From NCBI GenBank assembly GCA_030728245.1, contig JANQZX010000048.1, positions 1 to 32,806 of the forward strand: a stretch of DNA of 32,806 nucleotides. The letters are read 5' to 3'. The position numbers and the translations under genes are program-made. The notes beneath the pieces are model-generated. The model did not search any database and was not told the origin of the DNA. It worked only from the letters and a program-made list of their open reading frames with translations. This stretch comes from Saprospiraceae bacterium (lineage in GTDB: Bacteria > Bacteroidota > Bacteroidia > Chitinophagales > Saprospiraceae). Positions 1 to 6,761 of the stretch are shown piece after piece; position 1 is the stretch's first letter, and every line of letters begins with the position of its first letter.

Positions 1-23
1 CACTCAATCCAACGACGTTATAG

Positions 24-50
24 TTAATCCTATAAATCCTGTAAATCCTG
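24..50. repeat. three tandem 9-bp units
   Basis: Three consecutive 9-base units lie at 24-32, 33-41 and 42-50 (ttaatccta, taaatcctg, taaatcctg). The last two are identical and the first differs at two positions. On the minus strand they read as ACAGGATTT-like units. Similar aatcctg-type runs occur in other Bacteroidota intergenic DNA from general knowledge, but the origin and role cannot be told from one copy. Confidence 0.5.
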
Positions 51-191
51 ATTCAAAAACCATACGCTGCTGCGCCCGTAATTTCCAACGGAGATTAGAG
101 TGCTTTGGAATAATATGTCCTGTAAATAATTTTGAATCACGGATTTTAGGGATGATCTTATTGACCTCTCCTAAAAAAAGTTTACTCTTTT

Positions 192-217
192 CATGCCTGA
201 CCCCTTGGGGTCACATG
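192..217. repeat. near-perfect palindrome
   Basis: TGACCCC (198-204) and GGGGTCA (207-213) are exact reverse complements separated by two bases, and each side is flanked by CATG at 192-195 and 214-217. The two-base centre is too short for a fully paired hairpin, so as RNA it would form a stem of about five pairs. It begins 14 bases past the stop of the lactonase-like gene. The nearest minus-strand T-run is about 18 bases further on, so it is not a standard intrinsic terminator. A protein-binding dyad or a mobile-repeat end is possible. Confidence 0.5.
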
Positions 218-231
218 TCTATTATTCATTT

Positions 232-1215
232 TTATTTAAGTTTTACTCTCATGATATAATCATCGCAGGTTAAGAACAACACCGAATAATCTTTATTGAA
301 GGCACAATTGGAGGTAGCTTCACCGGTCAATATTCTTCCAAGCACTTTAGCCTCAGGACTAAAAACCCACAATCCACCTGGCCCGGTTGCCCAAACATTA
401 CCTTGTGGGTCAACCTTCAATCCATCGGGAGCACCTTTCCCTTCGTTATCACCGGGAACAAAGAAAATACGTTCATTCAGCACATTTCCCATTTCATCTA
501 AGGAAAAAGCATGCCAGCTTGCCGGAAATTCAGAATTTGAAACATACATGATTTTTTCGTCAGGCGAAAAGGCAATGCCATTTGGTCTTGCCAATTTATC
601 AGTAATTACCTTGATATCTCCTTGAGGGCTACATCTAAAAACACCCTGAAAAGGTAATTCTTTTGTAGGGTCATCTGAATTTCCTACTAAACCATAAGGG
701 GGATCTGTAAAAAACAAATTCCCTTTCGAATCATAAACGGCGTCATTAGGACTGTTAAATTTTTTACCCAAATACTGCCCGGCGATCGATTCAAAAACAG
801 CTGAAGGTTCCTTTAATGGAGCTGACATTCTGGCCATTCTGCGATCACCATGCTGACACATAACTAATTGACCTTTAGGATCCAGAATGAGTGCGTTAGA
901 ACCAGGTTCACCACCTCGGGGTACTGTTCCAGTGTACCCAGATGGCTTTAAATACAGGCGAACCCCCTCTTTTTCATTCCATTTAAAAATACTATTCTGG
1001 GGTATATCTGAAAATAGCCAATAGTCCCCGTCTTCGATATAAAGAGGTCCTTCTGTCCAGATAAACCCATTTGAAAGCACTTCAATAACGGCATTGGGTG
1101 TTATAAGACTGTTCATTTTGGGATCTAATCTCTCAATCGATCCTGTAGTTGGATACGTTCCTTGTGACATTGCTTTAAAACTTAATAATAAAATGAAAAT
1201 GGGTAAAAAAGGCAT
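232..1215 (-). CDS. secreted SMP-30/gluconolactonase-like protein
   Basis: A 327-residue protein with an N-terminal signal peptide ending near AMSQG, so it should act in the periplasm or outside. The body is a six-bladed beta-propeller of the SMP-30/gluconolactonase/LRE family, whose members are metal-dependent lactonases opening sugar lactones. Family metal-site segments are visible: WTEGP with the Glu, SPNDAV, RPNGIAFSPD and APDGLKVDPQGNVW. The ATG at 1213-1215 shares one base with the TAA of the upstream gene, so translation is probably coupled. It is the last gene of a three-gene overlapping cluster. The substrate is not deducible. Family assignment is secure; lactonase activity is an inference. 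Confidence 0.88.
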   Translation of the reverse strand: MPFLPIFILLLSFKAMSQGTYPTTGSIERLDPKMNSLITPNAVIEVLSNGFIWTEGPLYIEDGDYWLFSDIPQNSIFKWNEKEGVRLYLKPSGYTGTVPRGGEPGSNALILDPKGQLVMCQHGDRRMARMSAPLKEPSAVFESIAGQYLGKKFNSPNDAVYDSKGNLFFTDPPYGLVGNSDDPTKELPFQGVFRCSPQGDIKVITDKLARPNGIAFSPDEKIMYVSNSEFPASWHAFSLDEMGNVLNERIFFVPGDNEGKGAPDGLKVDPQGNVWATGPGGLWVFSPEAKVLGRILTGEATSNCAFNKDYSVLFLTCDDYIMRVKLK

Positions 1216-2063
1216 TACTTCACAATGTTTCTGGCCATTAAATCAAACTTTTGTCCCTTGGACAACATAATAAATGGTTTATATATTTTCCCAAATTTTT
1301 TCACCTGCAGTGCCCAGTCCAAAGGATTGTAAACTAAAACGTATGATGGACCCCAAACCCTGAATTGATTATTTGAAACAATAATAGCGGTTTGCTCATC
1401 CATGGCAATGCCCAATAAATGCGGATAAGAATCCAGCACAGGAATTAAATCGAACTGCCTGTTTCTCTTTAACACATGTTGATCTAAGACAGTGCCCGGC
1501 AGCAAATCTAAAGCAGGCGGATAGGGAATATTTATATTGGGATACGTACGGGCATACCCACCAATTAAAAGGGTTCCCATGATAGTTGCCCCAGCCGAAG
1601 ATCCCATGATTACGCCTCCTCTTGCAAGTAAGCGTTTTAATTCGTCGTGAACTTTTGTTCCTAAGAAAGCATCAGCTATTCTTGATTGGTCTCCACCGGT
1701 AAAGTAAATAGCGGACGCCTGCTGAATTTTAAGCACATTTTCAGTAAGATTTGCTTCTGATTTATCTCTGGTATGAACCACTTTAATCGAAGAAAATCCC
1801 ATTTTTTCAAATCTGTCTTTAAATTTATTTTCAGCGATATCCTCATCACTCATCGCAGTTGGAATAATGACCATCTGCTTATCTTTCCCCCCAGCAAGCT
1901 GACCAAAGATATGATAAAGAGAATCGGCCATACTTCCACCACCCACAATAATAAGTTTACCTCGCTGTATGCCATCTGATTGAGAAAAACCCAATGAGAC
2001 GGCACACAACAAAGGAAAAACCAGAATATATATCCTGTTAATCAGCGACAAAAACCTATTCAC
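1215..2063 (-). CDS. cyanophycinase-like peptidase (family S51), exported
   Basis: A 282-residue protein with a signal peptide (hydrophobic stretch at about residues 8-27). It belongs to the S51 / class I glutamine-amidotransferase-like group that includes cyanophycinase and peptidase E. The nucleophile motif GSSAGA puts the likely catalytic Ser at residue 156. Other family segments are FTGGDQSR, VLDQHVLKRNRQFD and GIAMDEQTAIIV, which fit cyanophycinase better than peptidase E. Cyanophycinases cleave the Asp-Arg polymer cyanophycin; an exported form could free dipeptides outside the cytoplasm, but the true substrate is unknown. The start is GTG and overlaps the upstream gene's TAG by 8 bases. 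Confidence 0.85.
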   Translation of the reverse strand: MNRFLSLINRIYILVFPLLCAVSLGFSQSDGIQRGKLIIVGGGSMADSLYHIFGQLAGGKDKQMVIIPTAMSDEDIAENKFKDRFEKMGFSSIKVVHTRDKSEANLTENVLKIQQASAIYFTGGDQSRIADAFLGTKVHDELKRLLARGGVIMGSSAGATIMGTLLIGGYARTYPNINIPYPPALDLLPGTVLDQHVLKRNRQFDLIPVLDSYPHLLGIAMDEQTAIIVSNNQFRVWGPSYVLVYNPLDWALQVKKFGKIYKPFIMLSKGQKFDLMARNIVK

Positions 2064-3027
2064 TTACAATCATTTTCTTTGCGTGAGACACACATTTCAC
2101 GACTTCCTTAATAGCATCGGAACCTTCAGGAATAGCATACTCCAGTTCCACTGAAACTGGAAATTTCATTTTTTTATCTTTCATCAATTGAAAAATTTCC
2201 TTCATTGGGGTATCACCCGTTCCCCATGGTAAATTTCCTGCACCATGTTCTGGCGTCGTTCTATCCTTTAAATGCATGCTACTTATGCGCTTATGATTTT
2301 TTTCAATAAAAGCGAGAAGAGCTGGAATAGTGTTTTTACCACCGGCGGCTAAATAATGACCTGCATCAAAATTGATAGAGTTATTGGGTGATTGGCTAAG
2401 GGCAACATCCCATAAAACATCTGTAGCCTGGGTATGATTATGATAACCTACCAACATTTTATGTTTTTCACCCAATTCTCCTAATCTTTTTGATTGCATT
2501 GGATCGTTTGGTAATTCCAGGGTAACTGATTTTGCACCCAAAACCTTAGCCACACGCATACCGTAAGAAACCTCTTCATCGGTATTATTTGGACTAAAGG
2601 CATTAGGTTTAAAGGCATAAATTTTTATACCTGCGGCATCAAACTTTTTCCTAACCTCCATAAATTTATCCATCGAAACAGTTGCTCTCCAATCGGCTAC
2701 TTGCTTATTATAGGTAGCAACTTGCGCTTTCTGCAAATCGGTCATAGGCTGACGTGGACCACTCCTCCATGAAAAATCAGCCTTTGGCTTCCCAGCATAT
2801 TCTTCCACTGCATCACCCATCAACTCAATGGCGCTGATGCCCGAAGCCAGGCAAAATTCAATTAATTTATCTATATCATGTGGCATACTCCGGTAAGAGT
2901 AGGTAATTACACCAATCTGAATGCCCTCAAATTTTGAGTCTGGCTTTGTGGAAACAGATTGTGCATGCAGAGAAAGAGTGAATAAACAAGCGATGGTGCT
3001 TATACACATTTTTAAATTTAGAGTCAT
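2056..3027 (-). CDS. exported sugar-phosphate isomerase/epimerase-like TIM barrel
   Basis: A 323-residue protein with a signal peptide ending near SLHAQS and a xylose-isomerase-like (AP endonuclease 2 superfamily) TIM barrel. Likely metal ligands lie in AIELMG (Glu), VGYHNH, INFDAGHY, SSMHLKD and VELEYA, giving the usual Glu/Asp/His/Glu site. Such secreted homologues are frequent in Bacteroidota and usually have no defined substrate; 'phosphate' in the family name need not apply outside the cytoplasm. It is first in the cluster with the S51 protein and the lactonase-like protein. A 9-bp inverted repeat sits 11 bases upstream of the ATG. Met7 is a possible alternative start. Confidence 0.85.
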   Translation of the reverse strand: MTLNLKMCISTIACLFTLSLHAQSVSTKPDSKFEGIQIGVITYSYRSMPHDIDKLIEFCLASGISAIELMGDAVEEYAGKPKADFSWRSGPRQPMTDLQKAQVATYNKQVADWRATVSMDKFMEVRKKFDAAGIKIYAFKPNAFSPNNTDEEVSYGMRVAKVLGAKSVTLELPNDPMQSKRLGELGEKHKMLVGYHNHTQATDVLWDVALSQSPNNSINFDAGHYLAAGGKNTIPALLAFIEKNHKRISSMHLKDRTTPEHGAGNLPWGTGDTPMKEIFQLMKDKKMKFPVSVELEYAIPEGSDAIKEVVKCVSHAKKMIVSE

Positions 3028-3037
3028 AGTAGGTTGC

Positions 3038-3059
3038 TTTTCATTAAAAGTAATGAAAA
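3038..3059. promoter_or_regulatory. 9-bp inverted repeat before the isomerase-like gene
   Basis: TTTTCATTA (3038-3046) and TAATGAAAA (3051-3059) are exact reverse complements with a 4-base loop. The dyad sits 11 bases ahead of the ATG at 3025-3027, where it could mask the translation start as RNA or bind a regulator as DNA. A partial copy of the TAATGAAAA arm occurs again around 3090-3099. The arms are AT-rich and the stem is weak, so this may be chance. Confidence 0.35.
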
Positions 3060-3120
3060 TAACAACTAAATACTATACCCACAACATTTTAATGAAAAAC
3101 AGCCTTTAAAAATATTGAAA

Positions 3121-4674
3121 TTAAAAGCCCAGAATACCTCCGAGACCGCCAGATGACGATTTCCTTCTTGTTGTTTTCATTCCTAAAACGCCTAAAAGAC
3201 CCCGAGTTACTTCTTTTAAAATCACCTGGGTCGTTTTGCTCTCTAAAATTTTTTCAAAATCGGATTTCTCCGCTTTTTTAGGAGGCGAGACTTTAGACGC
3301 TTCTTTTTCAACAGGAGCCGCTTGCTTTATTTTTGCCGACAACATTTCAAAAGCGGATTCTCTATCCACCTCCTCATTATATTTTTGAGCCAGTTTTGAC
3401 GCTTTGACGTTAGCATCCAGTTCTTCTTTGGTGATAACGTCCATCCGGGTTCTTGGCGCAATCATCATAGAATGGGCTAACGGCGTAGGGATACCTTTTT
3501 CGTTTAACACAGTAATAATAGCTTCACCAATACCAAGCTGAGTGAGTAATTCATCTGTTTTGTAATAGATTGATTCAGGGTAATTCTCAGCCGTTTTCTT
3601 GATTCCTGTTCTATCTTTAGGTGTAAAAGCACGCAAAGCGTGTTGTATTTTCATACCCAACTGGCTCAATATAGCATCGGGAATATCTGTTGGATTCTGT
3701 GTACAGAAGAAAACGCCTACCCCTTTGGAACGAATCAGTTTAATGATAGATTCCAACTGATCTAATAAAGCGTCAGAAGCCTCATTAAAAATCAGATGAG
3801 CTTCGTCAATAAAAAGGACTAGTTCCGGATTTTCTTTATCGCCTTTTTCAGGAAATTTCTCATAAATTTCTGCCAAAAGACAAAGCATAAAAGTAGAGAA
3901 CAATTTTGGTTTAGTTTGAATATCTGCTAACCTTAAAACATACACCTTACCTCGTCCATTTTCGTCCAGGTCTACCAGATCATCTACATCGAAACTTCTT
4001 TCACCGAAAAATACTTCAGCACCTTGTTCTTCTATTTCAAGTAATTTCCTCATAACCGTACCCACCGTTGCCGAGCTAATCAGACCATAAGCATTTTCAA
4101 CTTCGGCCTTTGCTTCATTTGAAACATACTGTAACGCTTTTCTAAAGTCTTTGATATCTAAAAGAGGTAAATTTTTGTCATCACAAAACTTAAAGACAAG
4201 CGCAACGAGGCCACCCTGGGTTTCGTTTAAGTCTAATATTTTTGATAACAAAACTGGGCCAAATTCTGAAATAGTTGCGCGAAGTCTGACCCCATTTTCC
4301 TTACTTATCGTTAGAAACTCGGTGGTAATTTGCGTTGGCGACCAATCAATACCTATTTTTTCTGCGCGCTCCGTTATTTTAGGATGATCTGTACCTTTTT
4401 GAGAAATACCACTTAAATCACCTTTAATGTCCATTAATAAACTAGAAACACCATTAGACGCTAAGGATTCAGCCAGCGCTTGCAAAGTTTTAGTTTTTCC
4501 GGTTCCTGTGGCACCAGCAATAAGGCCATGTCTGTTAAACATTCTTAAGGGCGCCTTGATATGTAAACCCTTTACCGGTTGTCCTTCGAGCATGGCACCA
4601 CCGAGAGTGATATAATCATCTGAAAAAGTATAACCATCCAGAATATGTTGCGTGAAATTTGACATATCGGCCAT
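3121..4674 (-). CDS. HerA-like DUF853 ATPase
   Basis: A 517-residue cytoplasmic ATPase of the HerA/FtsK-like DUF853 family ('helicase HerA-like C-terminal'). Walker A is GATGTGKT at residues 54-61 and Walker B is LVLFIDEAH, with Asp290-Glu291. A sensor-like FFCTQNP segment follows, and the usual DUF853 end (ESKTTQVILKEVTRGLLG, then a Gly-rich tail) is complete. Length is normal for the family. Cellular function is poorly defined; DNA pumping or repair is inferred from HerA. No nurA partner lies in the window, so it is not an evident HerA-NurA resection pair. It sits 27 bases downstream of gatB on the same strand and may be co-transcribed. A second Met at residue 4 could be the start. Confidence 0.9.
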   Translation of the reverse strand: MADMSNFTQHILDGYTFSDDYITLGGAMLEGQPVKGLHIKAPLRMFNRHGLIAGATGTGKTKTLQALAESLASNGVSSLLMDIKGDLSGISQKGTDHPKITERAEKIGIDWSPTQITTEFLTISKENGVRLRATISEFGPVLLSKILDLNETQGGLVALVFKFCDDKNLPLLDIKDFRKALQYVSNEAKAEVENAYGLISSATVGTVMRKLLEIEEQGAEVFFGERSFDVDDLVDLDENGRGKVYVLRLADIQTKPKLFSTFMLCLLAEIYEKFPEKGDKENPELVLFIDEAHLIFNEASDALLDQLESIIKLIRSKGVGVFFCTQNPTDIPDAILSQLGMKIQHALRAFTPKDRTGIKKTAENYPESIYYKTDELLTQLGIGEAIITVLNEKGIPTPLAHSMMIAPRTRMDVITKEELDANVKASKLAQKYNEEVDRESAFEMLSAKIKQAAPVEKEASKVSPPKKAEKSDFEKILESKTTQVILKEVTRGLLGVLGMKTTRRKSSSGGLGGILGF

Positions 4675-4701
4675 TTTAAATTTTTTTAATTTTTTTAAAA
4701 A

Positions 4702-6150
4702 TCATTTTTTATTCTGCATGGAGATTAAAATATCCATAGCTTCCTTAGGATTAGACTTTCCGCCTGTTTTTTTCATTAATTCACCCATAAAAAATCCAGC
4801 AAGTCCTTTTTTTCCAGAGGTAAATTCTGACCATTTCTGAGGATATTCAGCGATAATTTCTTTGAAAATTAGTTCTATTTTACCCTCCTCCTTTTCTTGT
4901 AACCATTGTTGACTTTCAGCCAGATCTAACGGATGAAGCGATGGATTTTCCATCCAAAGGGGGAATAATTTCTGATAAGCAATGGAATGACTTAATTTTT
5001 CTGACGATATTAATGAAAGAAATTGTAAAATTCCTTCTTTTGACAGCGGTGAATCGGCCAATGAAAGACCCTTTTCGTGAAGGGAAGGAAGTAACTTATT
5101 CACCATAAAATTGGTAAGTAATTTTTTATCTTCTACCTTTTCCAATAAACCTTTATAAAAAATAAAAGTATCTTTCAACTCAGAGAGAATCGAAGCCTCT
5201 TGAACCGGCAATCCAAGCTCATTATGCAGAAAATGGAAGGCTTCCCAGGGAAGAATCGTTATATTTTTTCTTTCGGTATCCAGAAAATCTGCACTTAAGT
5301 GGATGGGGGGTAAATCAGGTTCAGGAAAATACCTATAATCATGAGCATCTTCTTTTGACCTTAACGGAGAGGTAACTCCAATAGCAGGATCAAAATTAAG
5401 GGTTTGCTGGGCAACGGTCCCCCCTTCTTCTACTATTTTTTGCTGTCTTAATTCTTCAAATTCAATGGCCTGTCTGGCAAATTTCATTGAATTCACATTT
5501 TTAACTTCGCAGCGGTTATTCAGAATATCTGTTCCTTTCGGTCTTATAGAAATATTCACATCACAACGAAGAGAACCCTCCTCCATATTTCCATCGGATA
5601 TCTCCAGATAACGAACGAGTTGTCTGATGCCGGTCATGAAAGCATCTACCTCAGCACCTGAACGCAGATCTGGTTCAGTAACGATTTCAATGAGAGGCAT
5701 ACCCGCTCTATTTAAATCTATAAACGATTTTGAATCATGCAGAGTATGTATAGATTTACCCGCATCTTCCTCTATATGAATATGATGAATTCTAATATTT
5801 TTCCAGACATCCCCCATTTTTATGGGAAGATAACCGCCTACACTGATAGGTTTTTTATCTTGCGTAATCTGATAACCCTTAGGAAGATCTGCGTAAAAAT
5901 AATTTTTCCTGTCAAAAGTATTCACCTCATTTATATTACCATTTAAAGCAAGTCCAAGCCTTGTGGCATATTGGACTTGCTTTTTATTCATAAAGGGTAA
6001 AGTACCGGGATGACCCAATGAAATGGCACTTATCTGGGAATTAGGACTACCCCCAAATTCAGTTTTATCTCTGCAAAAGGCTTTACTTTCCGTGCTTAAT
6101 TGCACATGAACTTCTAAGCCAATAATCGTTTCGAATGCTTCTTGCCCCAT
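4702..6150 (-). CDS. gatB: Asp-tRNA(Asn)/Glu-tRNA(Gln) amidotransferase subunit B
   Basis: A 482-residue GatB, full length for the family. The N-terminal domain opens with the diagnostic IIGLEVHVQL, then RKNYFYADLPKGYQITQ, EEDAGKS, DLNRAGMPLIEIVTEPD and EEGSLRCDVN. The kinase-like glutamyl-phosphate-forming core is followed by the helical tail domain, including KGLAGFFMGELMKKTGGKSNP near the C-terminus. With GatA and GatC it converts misacylated Glu-tRNA(Gln), and often Asp-tRNA(Asn), to the correct amide; gatA and gatC are not in this window, as is common when the genes are scattered. It follows the YfiT-like gene by 39 bases on the same strand. Confidence 0.97.
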   Translation of the reverse strand: MGQEAFETIIGLEVHVQLSTESKAFCRDKTEFGGSPNSQISAISLGHPGTLPFMNKKQVQYATRLGLALNGNINEVNTFDRKNYFYADLPKGYQITQDKKPISVGGYLPIKMGDVWKNIRIHHIHIEEDAGKSIHTLHDSKSFIDLNRAGMPLIEIVTEPDLRSGAEVDAFMTGIRQLVRYLEISDGNMEEGSLRCDVNISIRPKGTDILNNRCEVKNVNSMKFARQAIEFEELRQQKIVEEGGTVAQQTLNFDPAIGVTSPLRSKEDAHDYRYFPEPDLPPIHLSADFLDTERKNITILPWEAFHFLHNELGLPVQEASILSELKDTFIFYKGLLEKVEDKKLLTNFMVNKLLPSLHEKGLSLADSPLSKEGILQFLSLISSEKLSHSIAYQKLFPLWMENPSLHPLDLAESQQWLQEKEEGKIELIFKEIIAEYPQKWSEFTSGKKGLAGFFMGELMKKTGGKSNPKEAMDILISMQNKK

Positions 6151-6189
6151 AATTTTTTCTTACAGGGCAAATATAAGCTTTAACCTATT

Positions 6190-6744
6190 TTATTTATCAT
6201 TCATTTTGGACAAATGCGCCAAATGGTGCCTGGAATGCCAAAAATAAAGTGCTGTTGCCCGTTCAATGGTAAAAAGGTATTTCATATCGGGGTGAAAAAA
6301 GGTTTTCTGCCAATCCTCTGCAGACATTTGAGACAACATAAAACTCCATCTGCCATGTACCCCTTCAATTATACTGAGGGACCACTGAGCCGGCGCTTTC
6401 AGACTATCTGATAAATTACCCCAACCATCCTGATGATAAGGCTTTATGGTAGGTTCATTTTCTGTTAAGGCCAGTTTAATACGAAACATAGCCTGGGCAT
6501 GACTATCGGCGATATGGTGAACAAGTTGCCTGGCAGACCAACCACCTGGTCTGTATGGAGTATCCCATTTTTCTTCTGTCCAACCGGCCACTACCTTATT
6601 TAATAGGGTTGGAAATTCTTCCAGGTAAGCCGTCCATGTTTGTTGGTCCGCCTGGGAAATAGTATCGGGTTGTATAAACTTCCCAACGGGAAATTTATAG
6701 GCAAATAATTGTTCTTCAGAGAGGTTAAGTTGCGTATGTTCCAT
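6190..6744 (-). CDS. YfiT/DinB-type metal-dependent transferase
   Basis: A DinB-superfamily four-helix protein of about 184 residues, close to Bacillus YfiT/BstA, the putative bacillithiol transferase group. The three-His metal site is visible in LVHHIADSH and HSRHHLAHL, along with GGWSARQLVHH and YHQDGWG. YfiT-like proteins may transfer thiols to electrophiles, but activity cannot be confirmed here. I chose the ATG at 6744 (MEHTQLNL); an upstream ATG at 6768 adds eight residues and would overlap the stop of the preceding receptor gene (ATGGTAA arrangement), which would imply coupled translation. Both starts are plausible. Confidence 0.85.
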   Translation of the reverse strand: MEHTQLNLSEEQLFAYKFPVGKFIQPDTISQADQQTWTAYLEEFPTLLNKVVAGWTEEKWDTPYRPGGWSARQLVHHIADSHAQAMFRIKLALTENEPTIKPYHQDGWGNLSDSLKAPAQWSLSIIEGVHGRWSFMLSQMSAEDWQKTFFHPDMKYLFTIERATALYFWHSRHHLAHLSKMNDK

Positions 6745-6761
6745 GTTAATACTTATTTTAA

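Larger units (their letters stand above)
1..231. other. left-edge non-coding stretch with short repeats
   Basis: No confident gene is visible here. On the minus strand one frame is open from about 212 down to a TGA at 4-6, roughly 69 codons, with no usable start codon; its upstream end is an ATG followed at once by TGA. That frame could be the tail of a decayed gene or chance. The stretch also holds a 9-bp tandem repeat and a palindrome, listed separately. It lies downstream of the lactonase-like gene, so it should contain that operon's terminator, but no classic hairpin plus T-run is seen. Confidence 0.4.

Noticed and set aside
198-213. The palindrome as an intrinsic terminator of the lactonase-like gene
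   Set aside because: The two-base centre cannot form a good loop and no T-run follows directly on the minus strand.
3121-4674. A HerA-NurA resection or HerA-based defence pair
   Set aside because: No NurA or nuclease partner is adjacent; the neighbours are gatB and an unrelated exported-enzyme cluster, and DUF853 proteins are usually solitary.
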